Positions 9,435 through 18,556 of a stretch of 32,999 bases of DNA are shown piece after piece. The stretch's first letter is position 1. Each line of letters begins with the position of its first letter. A model generated the notes under the pieces. That model searched no databases. It saw only the letters and a list, made by a program, of their open reading frames with translations, and had not been told where the DNA came from. Source of the stretch: Oscillibacter sp. Lineage in GTDB: Bacteria > Bacillota > Clostridia > Oscillospirales > Oscillospiraceae. The stretch covers positions 1-32,999 of the forward strand of contig JAAVHC010000074.1 of the NCBI GenBank assembly GCA_014799925.1, read 5' to 3'. The translations under genes and the position numbers were made by a program.

Positions 9435-9440
9435 ATTATA
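9435..9440 (-). promoter_or_regulatory. Extended -10 promoter of the nucleoside operon
   Basis: On the minus strand TGTTATAAT gives a perfect -10 with the TGn extension; no good -35 is visible 17 bases upstream. The 402-base stretch 9259-9660 between the lipoprotein gene and the AraC gene holds this promoter, an AT-rich tract (9470-9540), a roughly 175-base leader with a GC-rich hairpin (CCGCGC...GCGCGG near 9304-9325), and GC-rich inverted repeats at about 9570-9625 that may end the AraC transcript. I see no gene or purine-riboswitch core in it. Confidence 0.55.
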
Positions 9441-9660
9441 ACACATGTCCCTCCAATAATACAGGACCAAAATTCCTTTTTTTGCAAAGTTTTTACATTT
9501 TGTCTCAATCACACAATTTTACGCTTCTTTTTTTGTGCGGTATCCCTAATGCCCCGCCGGAGCGCATGGCCCAAGCGCCCCTGCCGCTATCCGAGGTCCG
9601 GCGCGCGCAGGGGCCGCGGGCAGAAGTCCTGGAACAGCAAGGGGCTGAAGAGCGAAAGCA

Positions 9661-10506
9661 TCATTTCCACTCTCTGGGGCTCTTTCCATAGGCCGCCCGG
9701 AAGGCGCGGAGAAAGACGGAGTAATCCCCGAAGCCGGCATCCTCGGCGGCTTTCAGCACGGGTACGTCCCGGCGGATGGCCTCGGCGGCCCGCTGGAGGC
9801 GTTTCTGCCGGATATACTGGTGGACGGAGCAGCCGTAGACCTCCTTGAAGCGGTGCATCAGGTAGTACCGGCTGAGGAAAAATGTCCCGGCCAGATGGTC
9901 GATGGTCAGCTCCTCCGCCAAATGGTCCATAATGTACCGGGTGACCTCCTCCATTTTGGGGTCGAAGCGGTAGGAGGCCGGACCCGCCTCCTCCGGGGCG
10001 GCCAGGACCGCCCGGTTCAGCTCCACCAGCAGCCGCAGCACGCAGACGTCCCGCAGCAGTCCGGCGGCAAAGCCGCTGTCCTCTCCGCTGTCCTCCACCT
10101 GCTCAAAAAGGCTCCTCCAGTGGGTCCGCTCCTCGCCCCGCGGACGGTAGAGATGGACGCCCCGCCGGGCCGTCAGATGAAAGCAGTCCGCCAGGTCCGC
10201 CCCCGGCCGGCTGAACCGGGCCATGAAGTCCCTGCCGATCCACAGCACCATCCGCTCATAGACGGGGCCCTGCTCCACCACCGGCAGGTGGATCAGATTC
10301 CGGCTGACCAGCAGCAGGTCCATGGGCTGGAGGAGGTAGCTCTTCCCCTCGATGTGATAGACCACCCGCCCTCCCAGCAGCAGCACCAGCTTGTCAAACT
10401 CGTGATAGTGGTAATCCAGCGTCAGCGCCCGGTCGTCCCTCAGGTGAAACAGCCGGTAGGGCTCGTTCAGATAGCCCCGCTTTCCGATTTCGCTCCTGTC
10501 CAGCAT
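9661..10506 (-). CDS. AraC-family transcriptional regulator with cupin sensor domain
   Basis: Predicted ligand-responsive DNA-binding regulator of 281 residues. The N-terminal half is a cupin-like sensor domain (HYHEFDKLVLLLGG near 33-46, with His/Glu residues typical of the fold). The C-terminal hundred residues are a double helix-turn-helix of the AraC/XylS type: LAEELTIDHLAGTFFLSRYYLMHRFK, then AAEDAGFGDYSVFLRAFRAAYGKSP. GGAGG lies 6-7 bases before the ATG. It is immediately upstream of, and on the same strand as, the nucleoside operon, so control of that operon is a reasonable guess, but the effector is unknown. A perfect hairpin just before its ribosome binding site suggests readthrough or attenuation control. 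Confidence 0.88.
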   Translation of the reverse strand: MLDRSEIGKRGYLNEPYRLFHLRDDRALTLDYHYHEFDKLVLLLGGRVVYHIEGKSYLLQPMDLLLVSRNLIHLPVVEQGPVYERMVLWIGRDFMARFSRPGADLADCFHLTARRGVHLYRPRGEERTHWRSLFEQVEDSGEDSGFAAGLLRDVCVLRLLVELNRAVLAAPEEAGPASYRFDPKMEEVTRYIMDHLAEELTIDHLAGTFFLSRYYLMHRFKEVYGCSVHQYIRQKRLQRAAEAIRRDVPVLKAAEDAGFGDYSVFLRAFRAAYGKSPREWK

Positions 10507-10523
10507 AAGCGTCCTCCATTTAG

Positions 10524-10552
10524 AAAATGAGGAGCCGGAGGCTCCTCATTTT
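10524..10552. terminator. Hairpin terminator between zinc-ribbon gene and AraC gene
   Basis: A perfect 13-bp stem (10524-10536 with 10540-10552, 3-base loop) is flanked by A and T runs, so it can work in both directions. On the minus strand it ends the zinc-ribbon gene and lies only about 10 bases before the AraC ribosome binding site. Confidence 0.8.
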
Positions 10553-10578
10553 TTATGCCGCGCTTTTTACGCCATGTT

Positions 10579-10959
10579 TTATTCCATCGGCGCGCCGCAG
10601 TGGGGGCAGAATTTGGTGTCGCTGATCTTCCCGCAGACGGGGCAGACCTTGCCCTCCTCTTCCTCCGGGGCGGCGGCTTCGGCGGATTCCGCCGCCTCCC
10701 GGCTGGCCTGCAGCTCGGCGATCTTCTCCTGGGAGGCGCGGACGGCGGCGATCACATCGGCAATCGCTTCCGGAACCTCCCCATCGGCGTGCTCGCAGGC
10801 GTACCACTGGCCAATCGCCCGGTAACTCTTGTCCATCTCCCGCTTCTCCGCGATGATCGCGGCGGAAATCTTGGCGGAATCGGCAACTCCCTTTGCCTTT
10901 CCCGCGGCGGTGGACATGGCGGCTTTCGCCTTCTGGGTCATCTCCTCAAAATAGCTCAT
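10579..10959 (-). CDS. Small zinc-ribbon protein with helical N-terminus
   Basis: Unknown function. The 126-residue protein starts MSYFEEMTQKAK; the ATG at 10959 is chosen because AAGGAAAGGAAG precedes it, whereas the open frame further upstream reads through promoter and hairpin DNA. Residues 1-95 are Ala/Glu/Lys-rich and probably helical or coiled-coil. A Glu-rich linker follows, then a C-terminal zinc ribbon with two CxxC pairs (CPVCG and CPHCG). Many Clostridia carry such helix-plus-ribbon proteins of unknown role. It is monocistronic or read through into the AraC gene, and divergent from the bactofilin gene. Confidence 0.8.
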   Translation of the reverse strand: MSYFEEMTQKAKAAMSTAAGKAKGVADSAKISAAIIAEKREMDKSYRAIGQWYACEHADGEVPEAIADVIAAVRASQEKIAELQASREAAESAEAAAPEEEEGKVCPVCGKISDTKFCPHCGAPME

Positions 10960-11078
10960 AGACTTCTTCCTTTCCTTACAGCATGTCTGACAGGTCTCCT
11001 GGGTTGCTCCATGGCCCCTATTATAGATGATTTTTCCCATTCCTGCAAGAGGTTTTTGTCCACTTGCCGCTTCAGTCC

Positions 11079-11107
11079 TTGCCAAGTCGGAAAAGATGTG
11101 ATATAAT
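11079..11107 (+). promoter_or_regulatory. Sigma-A-type promoter of the bactofilin gene
   Basis: TTGCCA at 11079-11084 and TATAAT at 11102-11107 with an exact 17-base spacer and an upstream TGA extension. The -10 lies inside a palindrome (11100-11130). The gene begins 170 bases downstream, giving a long, structured leader. Confidence 0.65.
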
Positions 11108-11215
11108 ACCTGTAAGTTGGATATTATATCCGATCTTATGCCATTTTGCTCCCGCCTTTGGCGGAACCGCAAAATATGGCGCATTCCACTATAAAAAGCT
11201 TCGCTTTTATGGTGG
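11100..11215. repeat. Palindrome cluster in the bactofilin leader
   Basis: Three successive hairpins are visible: GATATAATACC...GGATATTATATC (11100-11130); a nested stem (GCCATTTTGC at 11140-11149 with GCAAAATATGGC at 11169-11180, enclosing CCGCC-TTT-GGCGG); and CCACTATAAAA...TTTTATGGTGG (11186-11215). Read on the minus strand, the order and several words (GCGGTT, a GCC/GGC hairpin, GAGCAAAA, CGGAT, AACTT) match the larger palindrome cluster at 20,851-21,010, so both appear to be copies of one dispersed element. Confidence 0.6.
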
Positions 11216-11278
11216 GATGAAACATACCGTCCGGCGGCCCCGCCGGATCAGACTGATCACGTAAAGGAGAGGAACATA

Positions 11279-11728
11279 ATGGGTTTGTTTGGGAGACAAG
11301 GACGAATGGACGAAGAAGAAACTGGCAACATCCAGGAGCAGTATGAGGACCTCCCCGCTTTGCCTGAGCCGCCCACCAGCACGGTGATTGCCGCCGGCAC
11401 CACGATGTCCGGCACTCTGCAGGGCGAGGGCATCATTCAGGTGGAGGGCACGGTGGACGGCGAGATCGGTCAGGCCGGCGCCGTCATCATTACCCCCACC
11501 GGCCTGGTAAAGGGCCCGGTTACGGCAGACGTGGTCCGCGTGGCGGGCAGGATTGAGGGCGTCGTTACCGCCAGGGAGCGTCTGCTCCTGCAAAAAACCG
11601 GCAGTATTGAGGGCGATATCACCACCCCCACCCTGGAGGTGGAGGATGGCGGCCGTCTGAATGGCCGCAGCACTATGCCGCCCAGGCCCCAGCCGCGCAC
11701 GCCCCAGCCGGAGGCGGATCAGAACTGA
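11279..11728 (+). CDS. Bactofilin (polymer-forming cytoskeletal protein)
   Basis: Predicted polymerising cytoskeletal protein of 149 residues. A flexible, acidic and Pro-rich N-terminus (1-35) is followed by the bactofilin beta-helix core, about 36-128, with repeating short strands: TLQGEGIIQVEGTVDGEI, then GLVKGPVTADVVRVAGRIEGVV, then GSIEGDITTPTLEVEDGG. A disordered Pro-rich tail (PPRPQPRTPQPEADQN) ends it. AAAGGAGAGG lies 6 bases before the ATG. It stands alone with its own promoter and terminator. Bactofilins act in cell shape, envelope assembly or sporulation in different bacteria; which applies here cannot be told. Confidence 0.9.
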   Translation: MGLFGRQGRMDEEETGNIQEQYEDLPALPEPPTSTVIAAGTTMSGTLQGEGIIQVEGTVDGEIGQAGAVIITPTGLVKGPVTADVVRVAGRIEGVVTARERLLLQKTGSIEGDITTPTLEVEDGGRLNGRSTMPPRPQPRTPQPEADQN

Positions 11729-11762
11729 CCATATAGTCAGCACGGTACTGCGGCCACTATAG

Positions 11763-11797
11763 AAAAGCGGACCGGGCAGATGGCCCGGTCCGCTTTT
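11763..11797. terminator. Bidirectional terminator between bactofilin and copA
   Basis: A perfect 15-bp stem (11763-11777 with 11783-11797, 5-base loop) begins with AAAA and ends with TTTT. It serves the bactofilin gene on the plus strand and can catch copA transcripts on the minus strand. Confidence 0.85.
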
Positions 11798-11803
11798 CCG
11801 TAA

Positions 11804-11835
11804 GCGAGGCGGCGGGGAGAACCCCGCCGCCTCGC
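11804..11835. terminator. GC-rich hairpin after copA
   Basis: A perfect 14-bp stem of G and C (11804-11817 with 11822-11835, loop AGAA) lies 18 bases past the copA stop. It has no T run of its own, but the bidirectional terminator follows directly, so the pair probably forms a double 3' end for the copper operon. Confidence 0.65.
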
Positions 11836-11853
11836 TCGCGCGCTTCCCGCGCA

Positions 11854-14418
<2,565 letters not shown>

Positions 14419-14465
14419 AGAAGTCACCAGACTTTCCAAAAATTTCCCGCCGCCGGGGCGGTATG

Positions 14466-14498
14466 TATTATTTCCGACCTTTCAGCCCGGAAGTAATA
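14466..14498. repeat. Dispersed palindrome copy between csoR and copA
   Basis: TATTATTTCCG (14466-14476) and CGGAAGTAATA (14488-14498) form a stem around an 11-base loop. The same core recurs near 20,799, 20,972 and 24,481. It lies in the 137-base gap of the copper operon. Confidence 0.7.
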
Positions 14499-14555
14499 TC
14501 CATCCTCCTGCAATGAAATCATACCCGCAGGAGCGCCCGCATGGCTGCCGGCGCG

Positions 14556-14855
14556 CTATTTCATCAGCTTTTGCAGCACGCTCATCAGCTCGTCGATCAC
14601 CTCGTCGTCCCCCTGACGGATGCGCTCCGCCACGCAGGTGCGCAGATGTTCGCTGAGCAGTTCCCTGCTGAAGCTGTTGAGCGCCGCGTTGACGGCGGAA
14701 ACCTGGGTCAGGATGTCGGTGCAGTAGACGTCCTTCTGGAGCATTTCCCGCAGGCCCCGCACCTGCCCCTCGATCCGGCAGAGGCGGTTTGACAGCTTTT
14801 TCAGCTCTTCCTCGCTCCGCTTCCGCTTTCTCTGATTGTAACCGTGTTCGCTCAT
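14556..14855 (-). CDS. csoR: CsoR-family copper-sensing repressor
   Basis: All-helical tetrameric DNA-binding protein that leaves its operator when Cu(I) binds. The 99 residues include the Cu(I) ligand set Cys 45 (in VYCTDIL), His 70 and Cys 74 (in SEHLRTC), which separates copper sensors from the nickel, formaldehyde and sulfide sensors of this family. A basic N-terminus (NQRKRKRSEEE) and the RIEGQVRGLREML helix are typical. GGAGG lies 8 bases before the ATG and is itself inside an operator-like palindrome. It is the first gene of csoR-copA and is predicted to repress its own operon. Confidence 0.95.
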   Translation of the reverse strand: MSEHGYNQRKRKRSEEELKKLSNRLCRIEGQVRGLREMLQKDVYCTDILTQVSAVNAALNSFSRELLSEHLRTCVAERIRQGDDEVIDELMSVLQKLMK

Positions 14856-14859
14856 AGGT

Positions 14860-14876
14860 ATACCTCCGGGGGGTAT
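14860..14876. promoter_or_regulatory. CsoR operator-like site overlapping the ribosome binding site
   Basis: ATACCTCCGGGGGGTAT is a nearly palindromic C/G-tract site that fits the CsoR operator pattern (ATACCC-n-GGGTAT). It overlaps the csoR ribosome binding site. Confidence 0.6.
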
Positions 14877-14895
14877 CGGCTTACGGGAGCAGTAT

Positions 14896-14912
14896 ATACC
14901 CCTCTGGGGTAT
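14896..14912. promoter_or_regulatory. CsoR operator
   Basis: ATACCCCTCTGGGGTAT is a 7-bp perfect inverted repeat with a 3-base centre, matching the established CsoR operator type. It lies about 40 bases upstream of csoR, where it would cover the core promoter. Confidence 0.8.
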
Positions 14913-15013
14913 TTGTCAAGAGGAATCTGCCAGGATTTTTTGCCGGCAGCTCGCCGGCGGCGGCGGAAGCCGGATGCCGAATTGTAAACTTTTATTAAGA
15001 AGAGGATTTACGG

Positions 15014-15042
15014 TTTACTTTCGCTTCCGGCTATGGTATCCT
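15014..15042 (+). promoter_or_regulatory. Probable promoter of the nucleotidyltransferase gene
   Basis: TTTACT at 15014-15019 and TATCCT at 15037-15042, 17 bases apart, about 65 bases before the start codon. The match is moderate. Confidence 0.4.
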
Positions 15043-15106
15043 TTTTTCATGGCTCCCGGCTGAGAAACGGCGGGAGACGCATCAAAAAGAGATGGAGGTT
15101 CAACCT

Positions 15107-16030
15107 ATGAAAAAGCCGGTTCTGGTCGTTTTGGCCGCTGGAATGGGCAGCCGGTACGGCGGCCTCAAGCAGATAGACAGCGTGGGCAGTTGCGGGCAGT
15201 GTCTCATTGATTATTCCATCTATGACGCCCGGCGCGCCGGGTTTGAGAAGGTTATCTTTGTAATCAGCAAGGGGCTGGAGGCCGACTTCCGGGAGATGGT
15301 GGGCAGCCGGGTCAGCCGGGGCATGGACGTGCGCTACGCTTTCCAGCAGCTGGAGGATCTGACGGGGGACATTGACATCCCCGACACCAGGACCAGGCCC
15401 TGGGGCACCGTTCATGCCGTGCTGGCCGCCCGGGATCTGATCGACGGTCCCTTCGCGGTGATCAACTCCGACGACTATTACGGCCCGGAGGCCTTCCGGG
15501 TGCTGTACGACTACCTGGCCAACCACACCGACCGTCCCGACTGCTTCCAGTACGCCATGGTGGGCTACCATCTGCGCAATACCCTCAGCGACAACGGCGG
15601 CGTCAACCGGGGCGTGTGCCGCACCAACCGGGACGGCCTGCTGGAGAACATCGTGGAACAGCTGGACATCAGGAAGGCGGACGACGGGGGCCGCTTCTCC
15701 ACCGACGGCGGCCAGACCTGGAATTACCTGACCGGCGACACCCTGGTGTCCATGAACTTCTGGGGCTTCCAGTACAGCTTTCTGGAGGAGGCGAAGAAGC
15801 GCTTCCCCATTCTGCTGCGCCGCGCACTGTCCCTCCACCCGGAGGAGGGGGAGGTCCAGCTGCCCGTACTGGTGACGGACCTGCTGGACCGGGGCCGGGC
15901 GCAGGTGCGGGTGCTCTCCAGCGGGGACGCCTGGTTCGGCGTCACCTACCGGGAGGACAAACCCCATGTGGTAGCCGCCCTACGGGAGAAGACGGAGCAG
16001 GGTCTGTATCCAGAAAATCTGTGGGCATAG
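15107..16030 (+). CDS. Sugar-phosphate nucleotidyltransferase family protein
   Basis: Predicted to join a sugar or alcohol phosphate to a nucleotide, giving an NDP-activated compound. The 307-residue protein opens with the GT-A nucleotide-binding signature VVLAAGMGSRYGGLKQID (6-23), with the usual G-x-G-(S/T)-R and a following Lys. PWGTVHAVLAARDL (about 99-112) and INSDDYYG near 120 supply the base- and metal-contact Asp residues. The ATG at 15107 is preferred over one five codons earlier because GGAGG lies 7 bases before it. No neighbouring pathway genes identify the substrate; cell-wall or capsule sugar activation is possible. The downstream gene follows after 79 bases. Confidence 0.8.
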   Translation: MKKPVLVVLAAGMGSRYGGLKQIDSVGSCGQCLIDYSIYDARRAGFEKVIFVISKGLEADFREMVGSRVSRGMDVRYAFQQLEDLTGDIDIPDTRTRPWGTVHAVLAARDLIDGPFAVINSDDYYGPEAFRVLYDYLANHTDRPDCFQYAMVGYHLRNTLSDNGGVNRGVCRTNRDGLLENIVEQLDIRKADDGGRFSTDGGQTWNYLTGDTLVSMNFWGFQYSFLEEAKKRFPILLRRALSLHPEEGEVQLPVLVTDLLDRGRAQVRVLSSGDAWFGVTYREDKPHVVAALREKTEQGLYPENLWA

Positions 16031-16109
16031 CCGCGTTCCCATGCAACCGCCGGGGAACTGGCTCATATCTTAACCATGGCCGGTCAGCCGGCCGGAAGGA
16101 GAACATCAT

Positions 16110-16874
16110 ATGATCTTTTATTTTTCCGCCACCGGCAACAGCAAATACGCGGCCGAGCGTATTGCCTCCGCCACGGACGATTACGCCATCTTTCTCCGCG
16201 ACGCCGTCCGCGGCCGCAGCTACCGCTACGACGTCAGCCGCGACGAGCGCATCGGCTTCGTCTTCCCGGTCTACTTCCAGGGCCTGCCCAGCATTCTCCG
16301 GTTCTTTCTGAAGAAGCTGGAGCTGACGGGCTATCGCGGCCAGTATATCTATACCGTCATGACCTGCGGCCAGTGGACGGGCAAAGCGGCGGACCAGCTC
16401 AGCGATCTTCTGAAAGAGAGGGGTATGACGCTCTCCGCTGAATTCGCCATCCCGATGGTAGACAACTACATCGCGGCTTTCCGCGTCCCGGACGATGAAA
16501 AAATCCAGGAAATCCTGGATCAGGCGGACGACGTCCTGGAGGAATCCATCCGGGCAATCCGGGCAAAGGGCATTGGCGATTACAACCGCTGCCGCGGTCC
16601 TGTCCCCGCCCTGCAAACGGCCATGTACGCCTCCTACGCCCTCGGCCGCTCCACCCGTCCCTTTGTGGTCACGGACCACTGCATCGGCTGCGGCCTGTGC
16701 CAGGAGATCTGTCCCTGCGGAGCCATTCAGCTCTCCGGCGGCAGGCCGGCGTGGGTGAAGCCGCAGTGCGTGCGGTGTCTGGGCTGCCTTCACCGCTGTC
16801 CCGCCCAGGCCATCCACTGGAAGAAGGCGGACGAGGACCGGGGCCGGTACTACAATCCCCGCGTAAAGCCCTGA
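16110..16874 (+). CDS. EFR1-type flavodoxin/ferredoxin fusion protein
   Basis: Predicted electron-transfer protein of 254 residues. The N-terminal domain is flavodoxin-like: IFYFSATGNSKYAAERIA (2-19) is the FMN-phosphate loop, and VFPVYFQGLPS (about 50-60) and TCGQWTG near 91 flank the flavin. The C-terminal part carries two ferredoxin motifs, CIGCGLCQEICPCGAI (about 191-206) and CVRCLGCLHRCPAQAI (about 220-235), giving eight Cys for two [4Fe-4S] clusters. This domain order defines the EFR1 family common in anaerobic Firmicutes. AAGGAG lies before the ATG. The redox partner is unknown; the thioredoxin gene next door is suggestive only. Confidence 0.88.
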   Translation: MIFYFSATGNSKYAAERIASATDDYAIFLRDAVRGRSYRYDVSRDERIGFVFPVYFQGLPSILRFFLKKLELTGYRGQYIYTVMTCGQWTGKAADQLSDLLKERGMTLSAEFAIPMVDNYIAAFRVPDDEKIQEILDQADDVLEESIRAIRAKGIGDYNRCRGPVPALQTAMYASYALGRSTRPFVVTDHCIGCGLCQEICPCGAIQLSGGRPAWVKPQCVRCLGCLHRCPAQAIHWKKADEDRGRYYNPRVKP

Positions 16875-16971
16875 CGGTTCCCTTTGCCCCCAGGCGAGGA
16901 AAAGATTTCCCCCCGGTTTTTCATAAAACGGGGTATACTATATGGTAAAGATGCGGAAAGGAGAGCGGAAT

Positions 16972-17298
16972 ATGGCGCACATTACGCTGACCAAGGATAA
17001 TTTTGCCCAGGAGGTCCTTCACGCGGATCAGCCGGTTCTGGTTGATTTCTGGGCTTCCTGGTGCGGCCCCTGCATGGCCCTGGCTCCCACCATCGACGAG
17101 ATCGCCGGGGAGCAGAGCGCCGTAAAGGTGGGAAAGGTGAACGTGGACGACGAGCCTGAGCTGGCCCGGCAGTACCGGGTCATGAGCATCCCCACCCTGA
17201 TGGTCTTCAGGAATGGCGAGCCCGTCCGCCGGGAGGTGGGCGGCAAGTCCAAGGAGGAAATTCTGGAGATGATGGGCCTGGACCACGCGAAGGTGTAA
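16972..17298 (+). CDS. trxA: Thioredoxin
   Basis: Small disulfide reductase of 108 residues. The active site WCGPC (Cys 31 and Cys 34) sits in VDFWASWCGPCMALAP, with conserved VDDEPELARQYRVMSIPTLMVF, including the cis-Pro before Thr, and the C-terminal FRNGEPVRREVGG. The ATG at 16972 is preferred over one ten codons earlier: AAAGGAGAG precedes it and MAHITLTKDNF is the usual thioredoxin start. A TATACT -10-like element lies at 16934-16939. It is followed by a strong terminator. No thioredoxin reductase gene is adjacent. Confidence 0.95.
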   Translation: MAHITLTKDNFAQEVLHADQPVLVDFWASWCGPCMALAPTIDEIAGEQSAVKVGKVNVDDEPELARQYRVMSIPTLMVFRNGEPVRREVGGKSKEEILEMMGLDHAKV

Positions 17299-17313
17299 TA
17301 CTTTTTCTCGCAC

Positions 17314-17348
17314 AAAAGGCACCGTACCGGGGCGGTACGGTGCCTTTT
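17314..17348. terminator. Bidirectional terminator between trxA and the CDF gene
   Basis: A perfect 15-bp stem (17314-17328 with 17334-17348, 5-base loop) with A and T ends. It separates two convergent genes and touches the last base of the CDF stop codon. Confidence 0.9.
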
Positions 17349-18514
17349 TATACATACCCCTTCTCTATTGCAGCCGCCGCGGACCAGTTCTCATCCAGAG
17401 CCCTGACCCCGGCCTGGATGCGCTTTTTGATCTCCCCGTCCGACAGGGTGCACTGGTAGGGCACCTGGGCGTCAAAAATCAGCTTCGTATGGGTCGTCCC
17501 CGGCACCATGCGGAAATCATGGATGGTAATGCCGGGGTCGATCATCTGCACCACCGCCGTCACCCGGTTCCGGGCCTCCTCGGTCTGCCCTCCGTCGTTG
17601 ACCACCGGGTCCATGTGAATGGTGGCCAGACACCCCAGCGACTCATTCAGCTGCCGCTCCAGCGCGTCCACCACGTCGTGGAGCTCCAGGATGTCTCCGC
17701 TGGCGGGGACCTCGGCGTGAAGGGAGAGGATCCGCCGTCCGGGGCCGTAGTCATGGACGATCAGATCGTGGATGCCGATAATCTCCGGACGGGCCCGGAC
17801 CAGCTGATGGATTTGCTCCACAAACTCCGGCGAGGGCGGCTGGCCCAGCAGGGGATCGATGGTCGCTTTGGCCGCGCCAAACCCGGACCAGAGGATAAAG
17901 GCCGCCACGGCTCCGCCGCACCAGCCGTCGATATGCAGGTCCCAGAAATGGCCGGCAAGGGTCCCCAGCAGAACGGCCGTGGTAGCCAGACAATCGCTGA
18001 GGCTGTCGGAGGCGGTAGCGGCCATGGCGGCCGAATGGATCCGCCGCCCCACCAGACGGTTATAGCAGGCCATATAGAGCTTTACCAGAATGGAAACGCA
18101 GAGGATGGCCACCGCCAGCGGGCTGAACTCCACCGGCTCCGGGCGGAGGATTTTTTCTACGGAGCTCTCCCCCAGCTCCACGCCCATCAGCAGGATGACC
18201 ATGGACACCACCAGGCCGGAGACATACTCCAGCCGCCCGTGGCCAAAGGGGTGGTCCCGGTCCGGGGCCTGGGCGGCCAGCTTGAAGCCCAGGAGCGTCA
18301 CCACCGAGGACCCGGCGTCGGAGAGATTGTTCACCGCATCGGCGGTAATGGCGATGGAGCGGCTGACAAGCCCCGCCAGCAATTTCCCGATAAAGAGCAG
18401 GAGGTTCAGCGCAACGCCCACGCAGCCGCACAGGATGCCGTACTTCCGGCGGACCGTCTGATCGTCCAGGTTCCGGTAATCCCGGATGAAATGTCTGGCG
18501 AGGAATTGGATCAT
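17348..18514 (-). CDS. Cation diffusion facilitator metal exporter, Mn-type site
   Basis: Proton-coupled divalent-metal exporter of 388 residues with six predicted membrane helices and a C-terminal cytoplasmic domain. Membrane helix 2 reads ADAVNNLSDAGSS and helix 5 ATASDSLSDCLA; aligned with characterised CDFs these give an Asn-Asp plus Asp-Asp site, a combination reported for manganese exporters such as MntE rather than the His-containing zinc type. The family signature DHPFGHGRLEYVSGL (about 87-101) is intact. GAGGTGA lies just before the ATG. It is the third gene of a minus-strand group, 42 bases after the NhaC-type antiporter. Metal choice is inferred from the motif only. Confidence 0.88.
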   Translation of the reverse strand: MIQFLARHFIRDYRNLDDQTVRRKYGILCGCVGVALNLLLFIGKLLAGLVSRSIAITADAVNNLSDAGSSVVTLLGFKLAAQAPDRDHPFGHGRLEYVSGLVVSMVILLMGVELGESSVEKILRPEPVEFSPLAVAILCVSILVKLYMACYNRLVGRRIHSAAMAATASDSLSDCLATTAVLLGTLAGHFWDLHIDGWCGGAVAAFILWSGFGAAKATIDPLLGQPPSPEFVEQIHQLVRARPEIIGIHDLIVHDYGPGRRILSLHAEVPASGDILELHDVVDALERQLNESLGCLATIHMDPVVNDGGQTEEARNRVTAVVQMIDPGITIHDFRMVPGTTHTKLIFDAQVPYQCTLSDGEIKKRIQAGVRALDENWSAAAAIEKGYV

Positions 18515-18556
18515 GGTTCACCTCAAATCGTCAGCAGACCTGAAAAGGATTCCCTT

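Noticed and set aside
15047-15967. Open frame opposite the nucleotidyltransferase
   Set aside because: Antisense to a gene with an intact nucleotide-binding signature and ribosome binding site; no domain of its own.
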